Positions 43,355 to 53,850 of a stretch of 64,000 nucleotides of DNA are shown piece by piece (within the stretch, counting starts at the first letter, position 1; each line of letters begins with the position of its first letter). The DNA comes from Bagarius yarrelli (taxonomy: Eukaryota; Chordata; Actinopteri; Siluriformes; Sisoridae). Both the position numbers and the translations under genes were made by a program. The notes under the pieces are model-generated. The model ran no database searches. It worked only from the letters and a program-made list of their open reading frames with translations, and was not told the DNA's origin. Where the stretch lies: contig VCAZ01000022.1 of the NCBI GenBank assembly GCA_005784505.1, forward strand, positions 1 to 64,000. Reading direction: 5' to 3'.

Positions 43355-44097
43355 GTGGTAATTATATATTATCTGTAGTTGTATTATTAGCTTGTGTGCT
43401 TGTCTGACATTACCTTGTGTGTGTGTGTGTGTTCAGCTGGGGCTCTGGTGCTGATCTGTGGGGTTCAGACAGTGACACACGCTTCGACAAACCTCGGATA
43501 GACGATGGCATGCTGGAGGTAGTGGGAGTTACTGGGGTTGTACACATGGTGAGTCCTCTCTCTTTCTCGCTCTCTCTTTCTATTGCTCTTTTCTTTCTCT
43601 CTCACTTTCTGTCTGCTTTTTTACTCTCTGTCTCTCATACTCTTTTTTTTTTGCTCTCTTTTTTCCTATTTCTCTTTTTTCTTATTCTATTTTTCTCTCT
43701 CACGCTTTCTTTATTTGTCTTTCAGGGTCAGGTCCAGAGTGGGCTCCGCTCAGGGATCCGACTCGCTCAGGGCAGCTACATCCGCATCACTGTGATGAAG
43801 CCGATTCCTGTGCAGGTGGATGGAGAGCCGTGGATCCAGTCTTCTGGACAGATCATCATCTCTGCAGCGGGACCCAAAGTACTTCACACTATCCAATAAT
43901 ATTAATTTATTTAAATATATCACACTATATCACAATAGTGCCTGTTTTTTAAGTCTCAGACAGACGTCGTGTTGAAGGTTTCACTTGCTTTTTAGGTGCG
44001 CATGCTGAGGAAATCAAAGACCAAGCAGAAAAAACAGTCTGGCAGTCTGAAGGATGGAAGAGCTGAGAACATGGCGCCAGGAGAGGGGGCAAACTGA
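29108..44097 (+). CDS. dgkq: diacylglycerol kinase theta, 23 exons, 946 residues
   Basis: Phosphorylates diacylglycerol to phosphatidic acid at membranes. Exons: 29108-29399, 33809-33888, 36136-36235, 36847-36932, 37032-37157, 37756-37912, 38036-38110, 38694-38794, 38912-39126, 39252-39342, 39457-39511, 40181-40242, 40393-40543, 41113-41151, 41666-41781, 42138-42289, 42383-42531, 42618-42796, 42893-42993, 43075-43221, 43437-43548, 43726-43878, 43996-44097; phases agree throughout and no frameshift is seen. Three C1 domains, the hallmark of type V kinases: about 68-115 (H-x12-C-x2-C, CEVCNFMSHEKC), about 129-180, about 190-240. A Ras-association-like region follows at about 387-490 (EIWILRAKPKD, VSITVGKGRAVD). 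The catalytic domain has LVFVNPKSGS, CGGDGTVGW (about 648-656) and GNDLARILRWG, then the accessory domain with NNYFGLGIDAEL and NIPSWGSGADLWG. Length is close to human DGKQ. The N-terminus is rich in Gly, Ser, Pro and Lys. Confidence 0.95.
29510..29712 (-). repeat. SINE, two joined fragments
   Basis: Two B-box complements (gggatttgaactc, gggacttgaaccc) with the block aaggaccttgcttgggggcc between them. Confidence 0.5.
30047..30440 (+). repeat. polypurine (GA-rich) tract in dgkq intron 1
   Basis: About 390 bases that are nearly all A and G, including gggggg, gagagaaag and gaaagataga units. It is similar in length and composition to the tract in nfkb1 intron 2. Confidence 0.9.
31241..31259 (+). 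repeat. poly(G) run of 19
   Basis: An uninterrupted G homopolymer in dgkq intron 1, able in principle to form a G-quadruplex. Confidence 0.9.
31647..31692 (+). repeat. (CT)n microsatellite
   Basis: About 23 CT units. Confidence 0.95.
32670..32825 (-). repeat. SINE fragment
   Basis: cctggcagacgctcctcttc, then taagggccttgctcaagtgc, then caacagtggcagcttggtg. Confidence 0.5.
33345..33430 (-). repeat. SINE fragment
   Basis: gagggg then ccttgttcaggggcccagcg, then a decayed B-box side. Confidence 0.4.
33889..36135 (+). other. dgkq intron 2
   Basis: AT-rich, no gene seen. (CA)n at 34939-34976, and a tagatagatagatgcata/gacagataga repeat at 35761-35930 (tetranucleotide ATAG/ACAG). A segment near 35490-35530 (tgagtatgtgaggcgag) recurs at 44517, suggesting a dispersed repeat. 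Confidence 0.5.
39790..39900. mobile_element. dispersed repeat with tatcgg motifs in a dgkq intron
   Basis: gagtatcggttcatatataa, then ttatcagtatcggcattggc, then acttgtatcggtcgggctct. This style of TATCGG-rich element is common in fish genomes. Its family was not determined. Confidence 0.35.
40625..40700. mobile_element. fragment of a gggctgcaac / gattaatcg repeat in a dgkq intron
   Basis: cgggctgcaacaaacgatta, then several cgattaatcg motifs. This matches the end of a widely dispersed vertebrate repeat that I believe is hAT-like; the family assignment is from memory. Confidence 0.4.
41287..41334 (+). repeat. (TG)n microsatellite
   Basis: About 24 TG units in a dgkq intron. Confidence 0.95.
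41813..41876 (+). repeat. (TG)n microsatellite
   Basis: About 32 TG units, about 30 bases after the exon ending at 41781. Confidence 0.95.
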
Positions 44098-44114
44098 CCA
44101 CATAGCCTGTCTAC

Positions 44115-44145
<31 letters not shown>

Positions 44146-47105
44146 TTCTCTTTGTAAAGTCTGCACAATGGCCTGCATTGTGTAATAAGTCTGCATCAAC
44201 CTTTGTTGGTAGGCTAACAATCTAATCCAGTGGAGTGAAGAAGATTAGCAAGGAACTGGGAAATCCAATGTGTAGTGTACACACCAGAAACACACTTCCT
44301 TTTTCCCTCGAACAAACAGACTGCTCGACTAGTGGCTATAAATAGACATTGTGTAGAAAAAAAACTCAACTATTTTTATTTTATCTCTGGGAATTGAACC
44401 CACGCGCATCTGATTAGCAGTCCAACACCTCAACCACTGAGCTACCACTTTCTTACAAATATAAGGCTTCGTCTGAACTCGCATACTTCCATACTGAATA
44501 GTTAATATTACTAAACTGAGTATTTGAGGCGAGGTGTATGTCAGAAATCGTTAGAATGCGATTTGGAGTTTGTGGAAAGTTCCCAGATGATCAGATCAGA
44601 TCCTGTCTGGATTATGTAGTACATATACTATGGACACTTTACTTATCCCATAATTCTGCGGATAAGATGACACGGCACTTTGCAAGTGCTTTAGTTAGAT
44701 TAAAGTGCTATTATTCATGTTTACTGTCTGTTAAAGTCAGGCTGCTGTGACGTCGTATGACGTCAAATGTGTCAATATCAAAATGGTGACTGTAGTACGC
44801 CCGAATATCCTTCATACCCAACGGTCGGGATTCACCTAAATGTAGTACAGACTTACGATTATACGATTTCTTACAGAGCCAAACGAAAAGCTACTTAAGA
44901 TGGTTGCCAGGTCGAGTTTTTTTCCTTTTTTTAATTAGCTATTTAATTAACACTTTAAACCCGGACACACAGACTGGACTTTTTGGAGCTTAACTAAGTA
45001 ATGCCTTAATTTATTTTTTATTTTTTTCATAATTTAAGTTGGATTTGATAAACTAACTAGTAGAATGTTGATAGAGTGCAGAATTATTATTATTATTATT
45101 TTTTTTTTTTAAAGAAAGAAGGTTATGTGAAGTTTTAATGCACTTTAAATATGAATGGACGGCGTTAGCGGTCAGACGCTGATCATGATCATTTCTCCTG
45201 TTGGACATAACTGCCATAACAGAGACCAAACCTGTCGTATTATTGATTGTAGTAATTAAAAGCACTTTGGAGCCAATAAGCAACGTTGCTTCTCTAACCG
45301 CTTTCTTCACCTCACACACACACAGAGAATTATACACGCACACAGACAATCATCTCCTCCTCCTCCTGTCAGACATCATTCGCTGATGATCGTGATCATT
45401 TTCACATTCTGGTAAACGATGCAAACGTGCAGAATTCCATTCCTCTGAGACGCACTGAGCATGCTCCAAATTTACTTTTCCTATTTTCTCTGGATCGACG
45501 TACGAGGGCCTCGATCCTGATTGGCTGCTTCTAGTAATGTGGTCAAGCAAATCCTATATATTGTATATGGACGATCTCTTTCTGGAGTAACCTCTACAGG
45601 TCATAATCTACATCAAATATCTAGAGGACATTGTAAATGTGCCCTGCTGTAAAACTGTACAGTAAATACGCTTTATTATATGTTTGATATATGGAATATA
45701 TTCATTAGGAATTACAGACAGTCGTTCTGTATACATGTACTTGTTGTACAGCGACACGTCCGTCCTGTTCTGTGTAACATTGGATAGCATACAGGAACAT
45801 CTACCTCTGCGCTTTCTGTCCTCGCTTACTGTCCGAGACGCTTTGCTTTTACAGGAAATTATTTAAATGCCAAATGAGTAATAAGTTATGCTATGTTGAA
45901 AGTTTGCACATGTGACATCATCTGGAAGTATTTTACAAAGCCCCACTTTTTTTTTTTTTTGAAAGGAAAGGGGAGGGAATGGGGGTGGGTGTTAATTATG
46001 ACTGTGATGTCATCATCTCCAGCTTAAACAGCTGTACTAAGTTCCCTGTTATTTAAAAGTGTACTTAAAAGTGATATCTAATTTTCAATGTATCATAAAT
46101 AGCTGTACCCCCCCCCCCCACCAACACACAAAAAAGATTTGATTGTCCACTATTGGTCCCGTTCTTGTGGTGCCGTGTAAATGCTGCTGTTAGCTGATAG
46201 TCACACTGATGGTGTGTTGCTGTAGAGATGTTCTGAATAGACCAGATTCCCTCCATAGTGCCTAATCGACGTGTGTGTGTCCATTTTACGCGGACGTTAT
46301 GTTCCATAATATTTTAAAAATGTTTCATGTAAAAAAAAAAAATTAATTAGGTATGAAAAGAGTAGTGTAAAGGATCGTTTATGCCGATCAGCGTTAATTT
46401 GTTCAATATGTCGAATCTTTGTTCCATGTATTTGCGTACTGTAGCTTTAAAACGGCTATAAAAAACACACTCAACTCACAAATTAGCAGGTGAGGGTCTT
46501 TAGTGATAATTTACGTTTGCCGTCATGGTTTTACAAAAGAAGGCCGATTATTGACGTAGAACAGACGGACAGGGCGTTATTCTCTCTGCTGCCTCAGTGG
46601 ACGTTGGATGTTGTTGAAGAATCGTGCTGTTGTAGATCTTTTAGAGCTTATGTGCCTCCACATGACTGCACTCACACTGTCATAACACGTCACGTGATCA
46701 AACCTTTTTTTTGTACTGATATACGATATAATGTTCTTAGATCTAGACTACACCGTTAGATGTATATTTTTTGAGGAGAGACTGTAAAATTGAACTGCCA
46801 GGAATATTGCACTCACTATACTGTTGTACGATGTTCTGTGTCGAATGAATGTTCATTAATTATAAATGTATAAATGGATACCTGTGTAACAAGATGATAT
46901 AAATTTGGACTGTTTTGGTAAAACGCTGATCTTGTCGTTTTTTGTACGTTTTGATGTTTTTCATTTGTTTTAAATTTTTCGTATGTTCGCTCACTGGTTG
47001 CGTATATTTACACGTTTCTGAACGGATACAGGAAAAGATCAGTTTCCCAGAATGGTTCTTTTTTTAAACCCATCTGGTCTCTTAAAAGTTCACCTAAGAC
47101 AGGTT
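44098..47105 (+). other. dgkq downstream / possible long 3' UTR
   Basis: No coding segment. (CA)n at 44112-44145. A tRNA-like SINE head at 44385-44456. A stretch at 44460-44640 resembles a dispersed repeat also seen near 35490. A C-run at 46110-46119. No AATAAA was noticed before 47672, so the transcript may be long. Confidence 0.4.
44385..44456 (-). repeat. tRNA-like SINE head
   Basis: On the - strand: ggtagctcagtggtt (A box), a ctgctaatc anticodon-like loop and gggttcaattccc (B box), about 70 bases. It could pass for a tRNA-Ser(GCT) at a glance. Stem pairing was not verified and the context fits the SINE family. Confidence 0.5.
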
Positions 47106-47635
47106 TTTGGTTAAATCACAAGACTGGCAACTCATTTTGACTGATCCCTTTCTCTCGCTTCTGTTTTTGACTGTTCCCTCTCTTTTACTCCTGTTTTTGA
47201 CTGTTGACTGTTCCCTCTCTTTTGACTGTTCCCCTCTTTTGACTTCTGTTTTGACTGTTCCCTCTCTTTTACTCCTGTTTTTGACTGTTCCCTCTCTTTT
47301 ACTCCTGTTTTTGACTGTTCCCTCTCTTTTACTCCTGTTTTTGACTGTTCCCTCTCTTTTACTCCTGTTTTTGACTGTTCCCTCTCTTTTACTCCTGTTT
47401 TTACTGATCCCTCTCTTTTGCTCCTGTTTATGACTGACCCCCCCCCCCCTTTACTCTTCTTTTTGACTGACCCCCCCCCCCCCCTTTACTCCGGTTTTTG
47501 ACTGTTCCCTCTCTTTTACTCCTGTTTTTACTGATCCCTCTCTTTTGCTCCTGTTTATGACTGATCCCCCTCTTTTACTCCTGTTTTTGATTGATCCCCT
47601 CTCTTGCTCCTGTTTTTGACTGATCCCTTTTAATT
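47106..47635 (+). repeat. 30-bp minisatellite, about 16 copies
   Basis: The unit is gactgttccctctctttt plus actcctgttttt. Between 47250 and 47400 the period is exactly 30. Edge copies vary (gactgatcccc), and two copies contain C-runs of 9-13. It lies between dgkq and slc39a8 and may be in the dgkq 3' UTR. A 108-residue repetitive frame is a by-product. Confidence 0.95.
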
Positions 47636-47660
47636 GGCTGCTTTGGGTTTTTTTAAGTGT

Positions 47661-47677
47661 TTTATTTTTCTAATAAA
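47661..47677. terminator. opposed poly(A) signals between dgkq and slc39a8
   Basis: TTTATT at 47661-47666 (AATAAA on the - strand) and AATAAA at 47672-47677 on the + strand, five bases apart. This is the nearest canonical hexamer to the slc39a8 stop, giving a 3' UTR of about 430 bases, and a candidate end for dgkq. Confidence 0.45.
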
Positions 47678-48089
47678 ATGTTTTTTAAAAAAAAGGTTAA
47701 GATGCTTTTGGAAATAAGTGGTAAAATTTACAGACACGTATGATGAGGATTCAATCTTTTATGATGTCGCAGCTACTGATGCTATTGTATTTCCAGCTGA
47801 CGGACGGATATGTAAACCAGATACAACCACAATTTTTACACGATGGTTATAAATAGTGTAAATACAAGTAGTATTATATTATTAACTAACTATGAGAACA
47901 CATTTTCCTGTTGATTTTAAACATATATAAAAAGGTAAGTACTCTATGGACTTAATACACATGCTGAGGAATCTATCTTTTGTACAAAAGCGTTAGTCAC
48001 TTCCTGTGTATAGTTACAATCAGTATTGCTTCTCTGTTCTGTTAAGGATTAAGACACGCGGTGATGTGGAGTGAAGAAAAAAAAAAGGT

Positions 48090-51000
48090 TTAGCCCAGGT
48101 TGATATCTCCGGCGAATATGGTGATGAGGAGGATGACCGAGAACCCGGTGAGAAGCCCAGCGTTCTGGATAAGGAAGAACACAGCGTCTGTTCTGATGTT
48201 CCCTTGGTGCTCCTTAGCGATGGCGTTCATCTCAGGGAACTGAGAGAGAAATGGTTTAAATATTATGGGAAAAAAATGGAACGAATAATAATGAGAGGAA
48301 TGTATGAAATGTGAATTGGCATCTTATTTGTGCTGGGAATCGAACCCACGAATCACTGAGCTTTAACGATTTAGAAGTTGCATGCCGACTCCAGAGCCTT
48401 TAGAAATTATTCTAAATTATCTAAAGTATGATATAAGCATGGAAATGAGTCCGATTGTAACATCTCTGGATTAGTATCGTGTCCTGATTGGATGAAACAT
48501 GTTTCTAGACTAATAAACATGACAGGCGTGGAGATTAGAACCACATTTGCTATAGAAAAATGTTTCTATATAGTTTTAAAAAACTGTCTGACCATATCAG
48601 CGAGCGCGATGTACAGAAACATCCCTCCAGCCAGGGCAAATATGACGTTGGGGGCGAACGCGCTGCCCGCCAGGATCCCCAGTACCAACCCCACATAACA
48701 GGACATGGCTGAGAGCAGGTTAAACAGCACAGCCTGCCTGATACTCATTCCTGAATTCAGCAAGATCACGAAGTCACCTGCAGGGGGAGACAAAGAGCAG
48801 GTCATGACTAATGGTAAGGAATTTAAAAGGATGTGATTAGGAACTAGACTTTCTCTCTTCAAACACTATTTAACGTGCTGTGTTCAAAAACACCCGTTTA
48901 ATCAGATTCTTAGAAAAAAAAAAAGAATAAGTGCGATCCTTTTTCTGTAGATGCTTAATTCTGCTGCGGGTTGTGGTGATGTTATAATATAAATATGTTA
49001 AAAAATCTGACAAAATGACATAAGTAGTCATGGAGAAAGTTGTAAAAGTTTTAAAAGAGAAAAAGAACTCCATATTGCTCTATTTTTATTTTTTTTTTTT
49101 ATTTACCCCTCTGCTTGTTCTTGTTTGTTGATGGAAAAACAAGACAATACAGGGATTAATGAAATTTTCTGTTCTGCAGCATTTCTACTCAACACAAGCC
49201 AATAAAACAGAACATTAAAACACACGCCTGGGGGGAGGGGGATGTTTGGGCCTGACCTTTGACCCTGCAGCAGGTCAGTGAGTTAGCAGCTGTTTGTTTT
49301 AAATACACACTTGGAAGGATGGGATTTGCTGCAGAGAAAACCGATCGTTCGCATTGGTTAAACTCACATCTGGCCTGTTACTCGAGTTAGCTATTAACTA
49401 TCTGACTCGAAAAATCCGCCTCACACGTTCTTGGCTCTGTTTCTGTACGGAAAATTTATAGACGTTCGTGAGACGTGTGCTGTAGAGATCAGTGAACACA
49501 CAGGAATCCAACCTGCTCCACTTAAACCCGAACCAATAAATAACTCTTTTTTTTTATTAATTAATAAATATTATTTTAAATAAATAAATGTTTTGTGTGT
49601 GTGTGTGTGTTTTCTAACCGAGCTCATGAGGGAATTCCTCACACACGATAGCGATGGAGGTGCTGAAGCCAGCGAGGACGGAGACGGTGAAGGAGGCGCC
49701 GATGGCCAGGCCGTCGATGAAGTTATGAAGGGCGTCGCTAAGCGTGATCATCCACGCCAGGGTCTTCACACTCGCCAGCCTCACACAGCAACCCTGGGAC
49801 GACGGCATCTGTACCGTCAGAACGGAGAGAGTAAAAAAAAAAACAAGTGGTTAAAACATATTTTATGTGGTGAGTGTGTTTGGATAAAAGTTGCAAAGAA
49901 AATTTCCATTCAAATTTAGAACTTTATCTTAGGAATTTGGGAAATATTCCGAGATGGAAAAACTTCTAGGAATATATTAAAATTATTTTTAAAAATTGGG
50001 GTAAATTTAGAGAAACAGGAACATTTTTCTCGGTCAAGTGAACTTACACACATTTCCGGTGTGTGTTCTGGAGGCATGCGGTGGTGTGACCTTGACATGT
50101 GCACGTGATTAAAGAATATTTAATGAAGAAAGTCAATGGAAATTGCATTAAATCTGGTTGTTTTAAACTAAAATATGCTGCAAAACTGCTTTTTATGTCC
50201 CTGCAAATTTCCAGTTTTTTCCTGTTAATTCCCTTGAAAAGTCTCGGAATTTTGCCAAACTAGTTTGGATGCCGACATGCGCCGTAAATTCTTCCTAAAT
50301 GTATCCTAAATTCCAAGGAATGTCGAGTAAGTAGCTCATAAATCTCTCCGGTCTACATTATTCCAGGGTTTTAGTGGCTTAATAAAGCAGTATTATTGTG
50401 TTTTCTGCTTTGCTCTGCAAACAGCTGTAATAATCTAAGCCGAGTGTCTTGCTGAGACTAGAGGAAAGGACACACTGTCCCTGACACAACAAACTCGCAC
50501 GCACGCACACACAGCTTGCATTACTGTTTTAAGCGTTATTTCTTCCGATCAGAAACAAATAATGCCATCAGTCACAGAAAGGGTTAAATTTTAGTGAAGT
50601 AAAATTTGGTTAACACGTCCAGGAGGGATTTAATTTTTATAGTTATTGTTAGTCTATAAACCTGGATTTTTTTTTTTCACCCTTTATTCCTTGATTTGCC
50701 ACTGGGCCCTGATTTCGAAGTGGAATTAATAACCACCTGCTCCAGTGTTGCTCCTGAGGTCACGCTGCTCTTGTCGCTGTTGAAGTTGGTGATGGTGAGG
50801 ACGACTCCTCCGTTCTGCTTAGGAACCTCAGGAGGACAGAAGTGACTGTGGCCATGCTGAAGCACAAAGAAATGGAGGTCGAGACACACAGTGTGTTGTA
50901 TAATATTGAATAGAGTATTAAGATGGATCGAAAAACCCTTTTGTAATAATATCAGGTGTTGTGCTGGACGGACTGGCTGACAGGTTAAATTAGAACAGTT

Positions 51001-53826
51001 TTTTTTTTTCTGTCTTAAATTGTTTTAAAAAAATGTATACATAAGCTATTATAAACTAAATATTATACCAAATAGTTATAACTTGCTTAAATATCAGAAT
51101 AATTGATATCATTTTATTTTTGTAAATCGTAGCCATCCGACCAATCAGATTAAAGAATTCAACAGTGATGTAATATAAAATAAACTAAAACATAGACTTG
51201 ATGCACATCAGTGAGTCATTAGTTAATAATGATGCTGCACGACTTTAGATGAAGATGCGATATGTGACAGCGTGCTTATTAACGCGATATTCGGTATGCG
51301 AGGAAAGAAATTATACAGCCAACATAGAACTTCAGTCTGCATGTGTTTATCCGCCAGCCAGATGATTTACTATCCGCATCATTATTATTAGAAGGCTTCA
51401 ATCGCTCATTAACCAGCGCAATATGCATATCGCGATATGTCGATCATTTAGATATATCGTGCAGCCCTAATCAATAAGTAGCTGTAGTGTGTCAGCTAAG
51501 CTACTTTTCAAATATACATAATAATAGTAATTATATATTAATATTAATAACAGGATTTTTTTGTTTACCTCTTGATCTGCTTTAAGGATCATTTTTAGGA
51601 TTTTCTCAGTGAAGAAGAGGAGATAAAATCCAGCGAAGATCCCAATGGCTTTCAGGATGTAGTTATCCGCTTTCGGGTCGAACCCCAAAGCCTGCAACAG
51701 GTAGCATTGGATTCCATGCATTTTTTTTTATTTTTAAATTGCTCTACGATGCGATGATTTTTACAGTTTTTCTGACCTCAGGGATGAGCTGAAGCACCGA
51801 GTTGGAGAACAGCGTCCCGATGGCCAGACCGATGAAGTACGTCAGCACTTTCGGGAAGTAGGGTTTCTTGGTGAAGGGGATGAGAGCGAGACCCAGGAGA
51901 GAGGCCAGGTTGATGATAGTAACAGCCAGGAAACCATATCCCCATACTGCAGACACACAGCTGGTGTTTAGGGCTCCTTTTTTTTAAATAAATACCAGCT
52001 CATAATCAAGAGGAAGCTATAAACATCATATCTACGGCTTATTACACGTTCATGCAGGAAATCAGAAAACTGCTATCATATCATAAACATCATTTGATGA
52101 TCTTGTGCACAGAGGTGCTGCTAACGGAGGGGCGATTGTAAGGTCCCATGCAGCCGGTGGCTCCACAGGGACCTTATTTATTAGTAGGAACAGACTGTTA
52201 GGGTTGACCAGAGCAAAGTTCACTGATTAGCAGGAATCTGTTAGCTTTGAACACAAAATAACGTATGTGTGTGTGTGTGTGGGTGGGGGTGTTAGATTTC
52301 ACTCATTCATTCCTGCAGTTTCTCACTGATTCCCTTTACTCACTCTCTCTCTCTCTTTCTCTCTCACTCACTCACTCACCATGGCTTCCTATGTGTATAT
52401 CGGGCACATTTTCTTTTAAAGGACATGGAGGCAGCAGTGCTCGGTTTAGGATGGCGGGGCAGATAGTCCTCAGGTGCCCCTTGTCCAGGTATGTCTGGTT
52501 CCTGAGACCGTAGAGAGCAAGAATCTCCTCTGCAGAGCCACACTATGAAATCAGGTGGGAAGTAAAAGAAACACACAAAAGAAACATTATATACAAATAA
52601 ACTGCACCATGTACATCTGTATATAATAAGGGTTAAAGATGGCGGCTTGGGTCGATGGGGTTGCCAGGTGTGAAGATGCATCTTAGACCCAATTAACCCC
52701 TTTTTTGACCCGGGTCTGTGGAGTTAAATATACAGGTGTGAATTTACCCGCGACACGTTTAAACCATCTGAGACACCTTAATATCAGAATGTGTGAATGT
52801 AAATACATCACGTGTCCCAAACTGGTGTCTTACACCGAATATCCAGAATATTTATTCAGATTATGGATTTTTTCACACGTTCTGTGAAAGTGTGTGTGAA
52901 TTCGGCCCTGGATGGACCGGTATCACATTTCTGCCTCCAAAAATGATCTCAAAACTGACCAACAGAAAACTTTGTTCAAATCAAAAGTTGTGACTGAGTA
53001 AATGGATTGTTTATTATTGTATCTGTAATACAGAAATAATATAATGCAGAGAGGGTAACAGGGCCGGAAATAGAGGGCAACATTTTACAATTCTGCCAAC
53101 AGAAAAATGTCGGAAGCAAGAAACCATGGCGTCATAACGCTAATGCTTACGTCACGTTATGTACGTGACGTGCCAGATTAATGAACGGAAGATTCTAATA
53201 AAAAACAAAAGCGGGAGGATTCTTCAGATTTTGTTTGGAGTTTTATTCCCCACTGTTTTGGTCACATGCTGATATTAATTATAATGTAAATGTATTTTTT
53301 TCAATATTTTTTGGTAATAAATAAAACCAGGTATTTGAATAAATCCTTAAAATGAACATTTAATCAGGTTATAATCCAGATGATATGAGGTGATCCTGTG
53401 TAAAACAGGGGTTCGGATCCTTATGATATGTTTTTGTTGTTCAGAACAAACTTCTCAAATGAAGTTTAGGCACAAGATCCACAAGGTATAAACTATCTCA
53501 GTGTTTTATTATTTATAGTATTTAATGGTTAATATAATTAAATCCAATTGTATATGCTAATTCAACATTTTAATTATTACAACATAATTAGAGGGGAGAT
53601 TTACCTGCGCATGCGCACTGAGGGTGTCCAGCGCCGCCGGTCTTCTTTGAGAAACAGTTTCCAATAAAGTGTTAAACCCGTTAATATCTAATAACCGGTC
53701 CTGACCGTAAACCAGCAAAATATCCTGGAGGAAATCATCGGGAAGGGTCTCAGCTCTGAACCCTGAGGCTTTACTAAGGAAAAATCCTAAAAACACAGCC
53801 GTTAAGAGGGTCGGAAAGTCGTGCAT
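48090..53826 (-). CDS. slc39a8: ZIP8 zinc/manganese transporter, 8 exons, 440 residues
   Basis: LIV-1 subfamily ZIP transporter moving Zn, Mn and Fe (and Cd), with bicarbonate, into the cytosol across the plasma membrane. Exons in transcript order: 53605-53826, 52380-52542, 51777-51946, 51569-51691, 50737-50856, 49619-49808, 48593-48777, 48090-48239; phases agree. An upstream in-frame ATG at 53848-53850 adds 8 residues; MHDFPTLLTAVFLGFFL is preferred because it starts a signal peptide. The N-terminal luminal part has CGSAEEILALYG. TM1 starts VWGYGFLAVTIINLAS. A His-containing loop HGHSHFCPPE follows TM3. HNFIDGLAIGAS (His at about 294) forms the TM4 metal site. EEFPHELGD (about 323-331), with Glu in place of the first His of HEFPHELGD, is diagnostic for ZIP8/ZIP14. 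The end IQNAGLLTGFSVILLI matches ZIP8. The donor of exon 5 (CAG|gtggtt) is the least certain edge. It is convergent with dgkq and divergent from abhd18. Confidence 0.93.
48322..48380 (-). repeat. SINE fragment in the last slc39a8 intron
   Basis: gtgctgggaatcgaacccac and cactgagctttaac, the B-box and A-box sides of the family. Here it is in sense relative to its host gene. Confidence 0.35.
49082..49618 (-). other. slc39a8 intron 6, left of exon 6
   Basis: No gene seen. Ordinary AT-rich sequence with T-runs at 49089 and 49547, and a (TG)n run at 49595-49610 next to the exon 6 donor. Confidence 0.5.
51231..51470. mobile_element. MITE-like element with terminal inverted repeats, in slc39a8 intron 4
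   Basis: The left end reads gctgcacgactttagatga, and the right end is the complement of gggctgcacgatatatcta. The ends therefore share GCTGCACGA in inverted order. The interior has cgatat and gcgatatgtcg motifs and no coding capacity. gggctgcacgatatatcg is a widespread fish repeat terminus. Confidence 0.45.
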
Positions 53827-53850
53827 GATTCTCCGTCCCTTCTGTCGCAA

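Noticed and set aside
44385..44456. tRNA-Ser gene
   Set aside because: A and B boxes are present, but stem pairing is not convincing and the same block recurs as a SINE head at 63308 and elsewhere.
47107..47433. 108-residue Leu-rich repetitive frame
   Set aside because: Artefact of the 30-bp minisatellite.
49593..49919. 108-residue frame on the + strand
   Set aside because: Antisense shadow of slc39a8 exon 6.
53557..53604. Continuation of slc39a8 exon 1 past SAHAQ
   Set aside because: A clear gtaaat donor follows CAG, and the next family block CGSAEEI is in the exon at 52380-52542.
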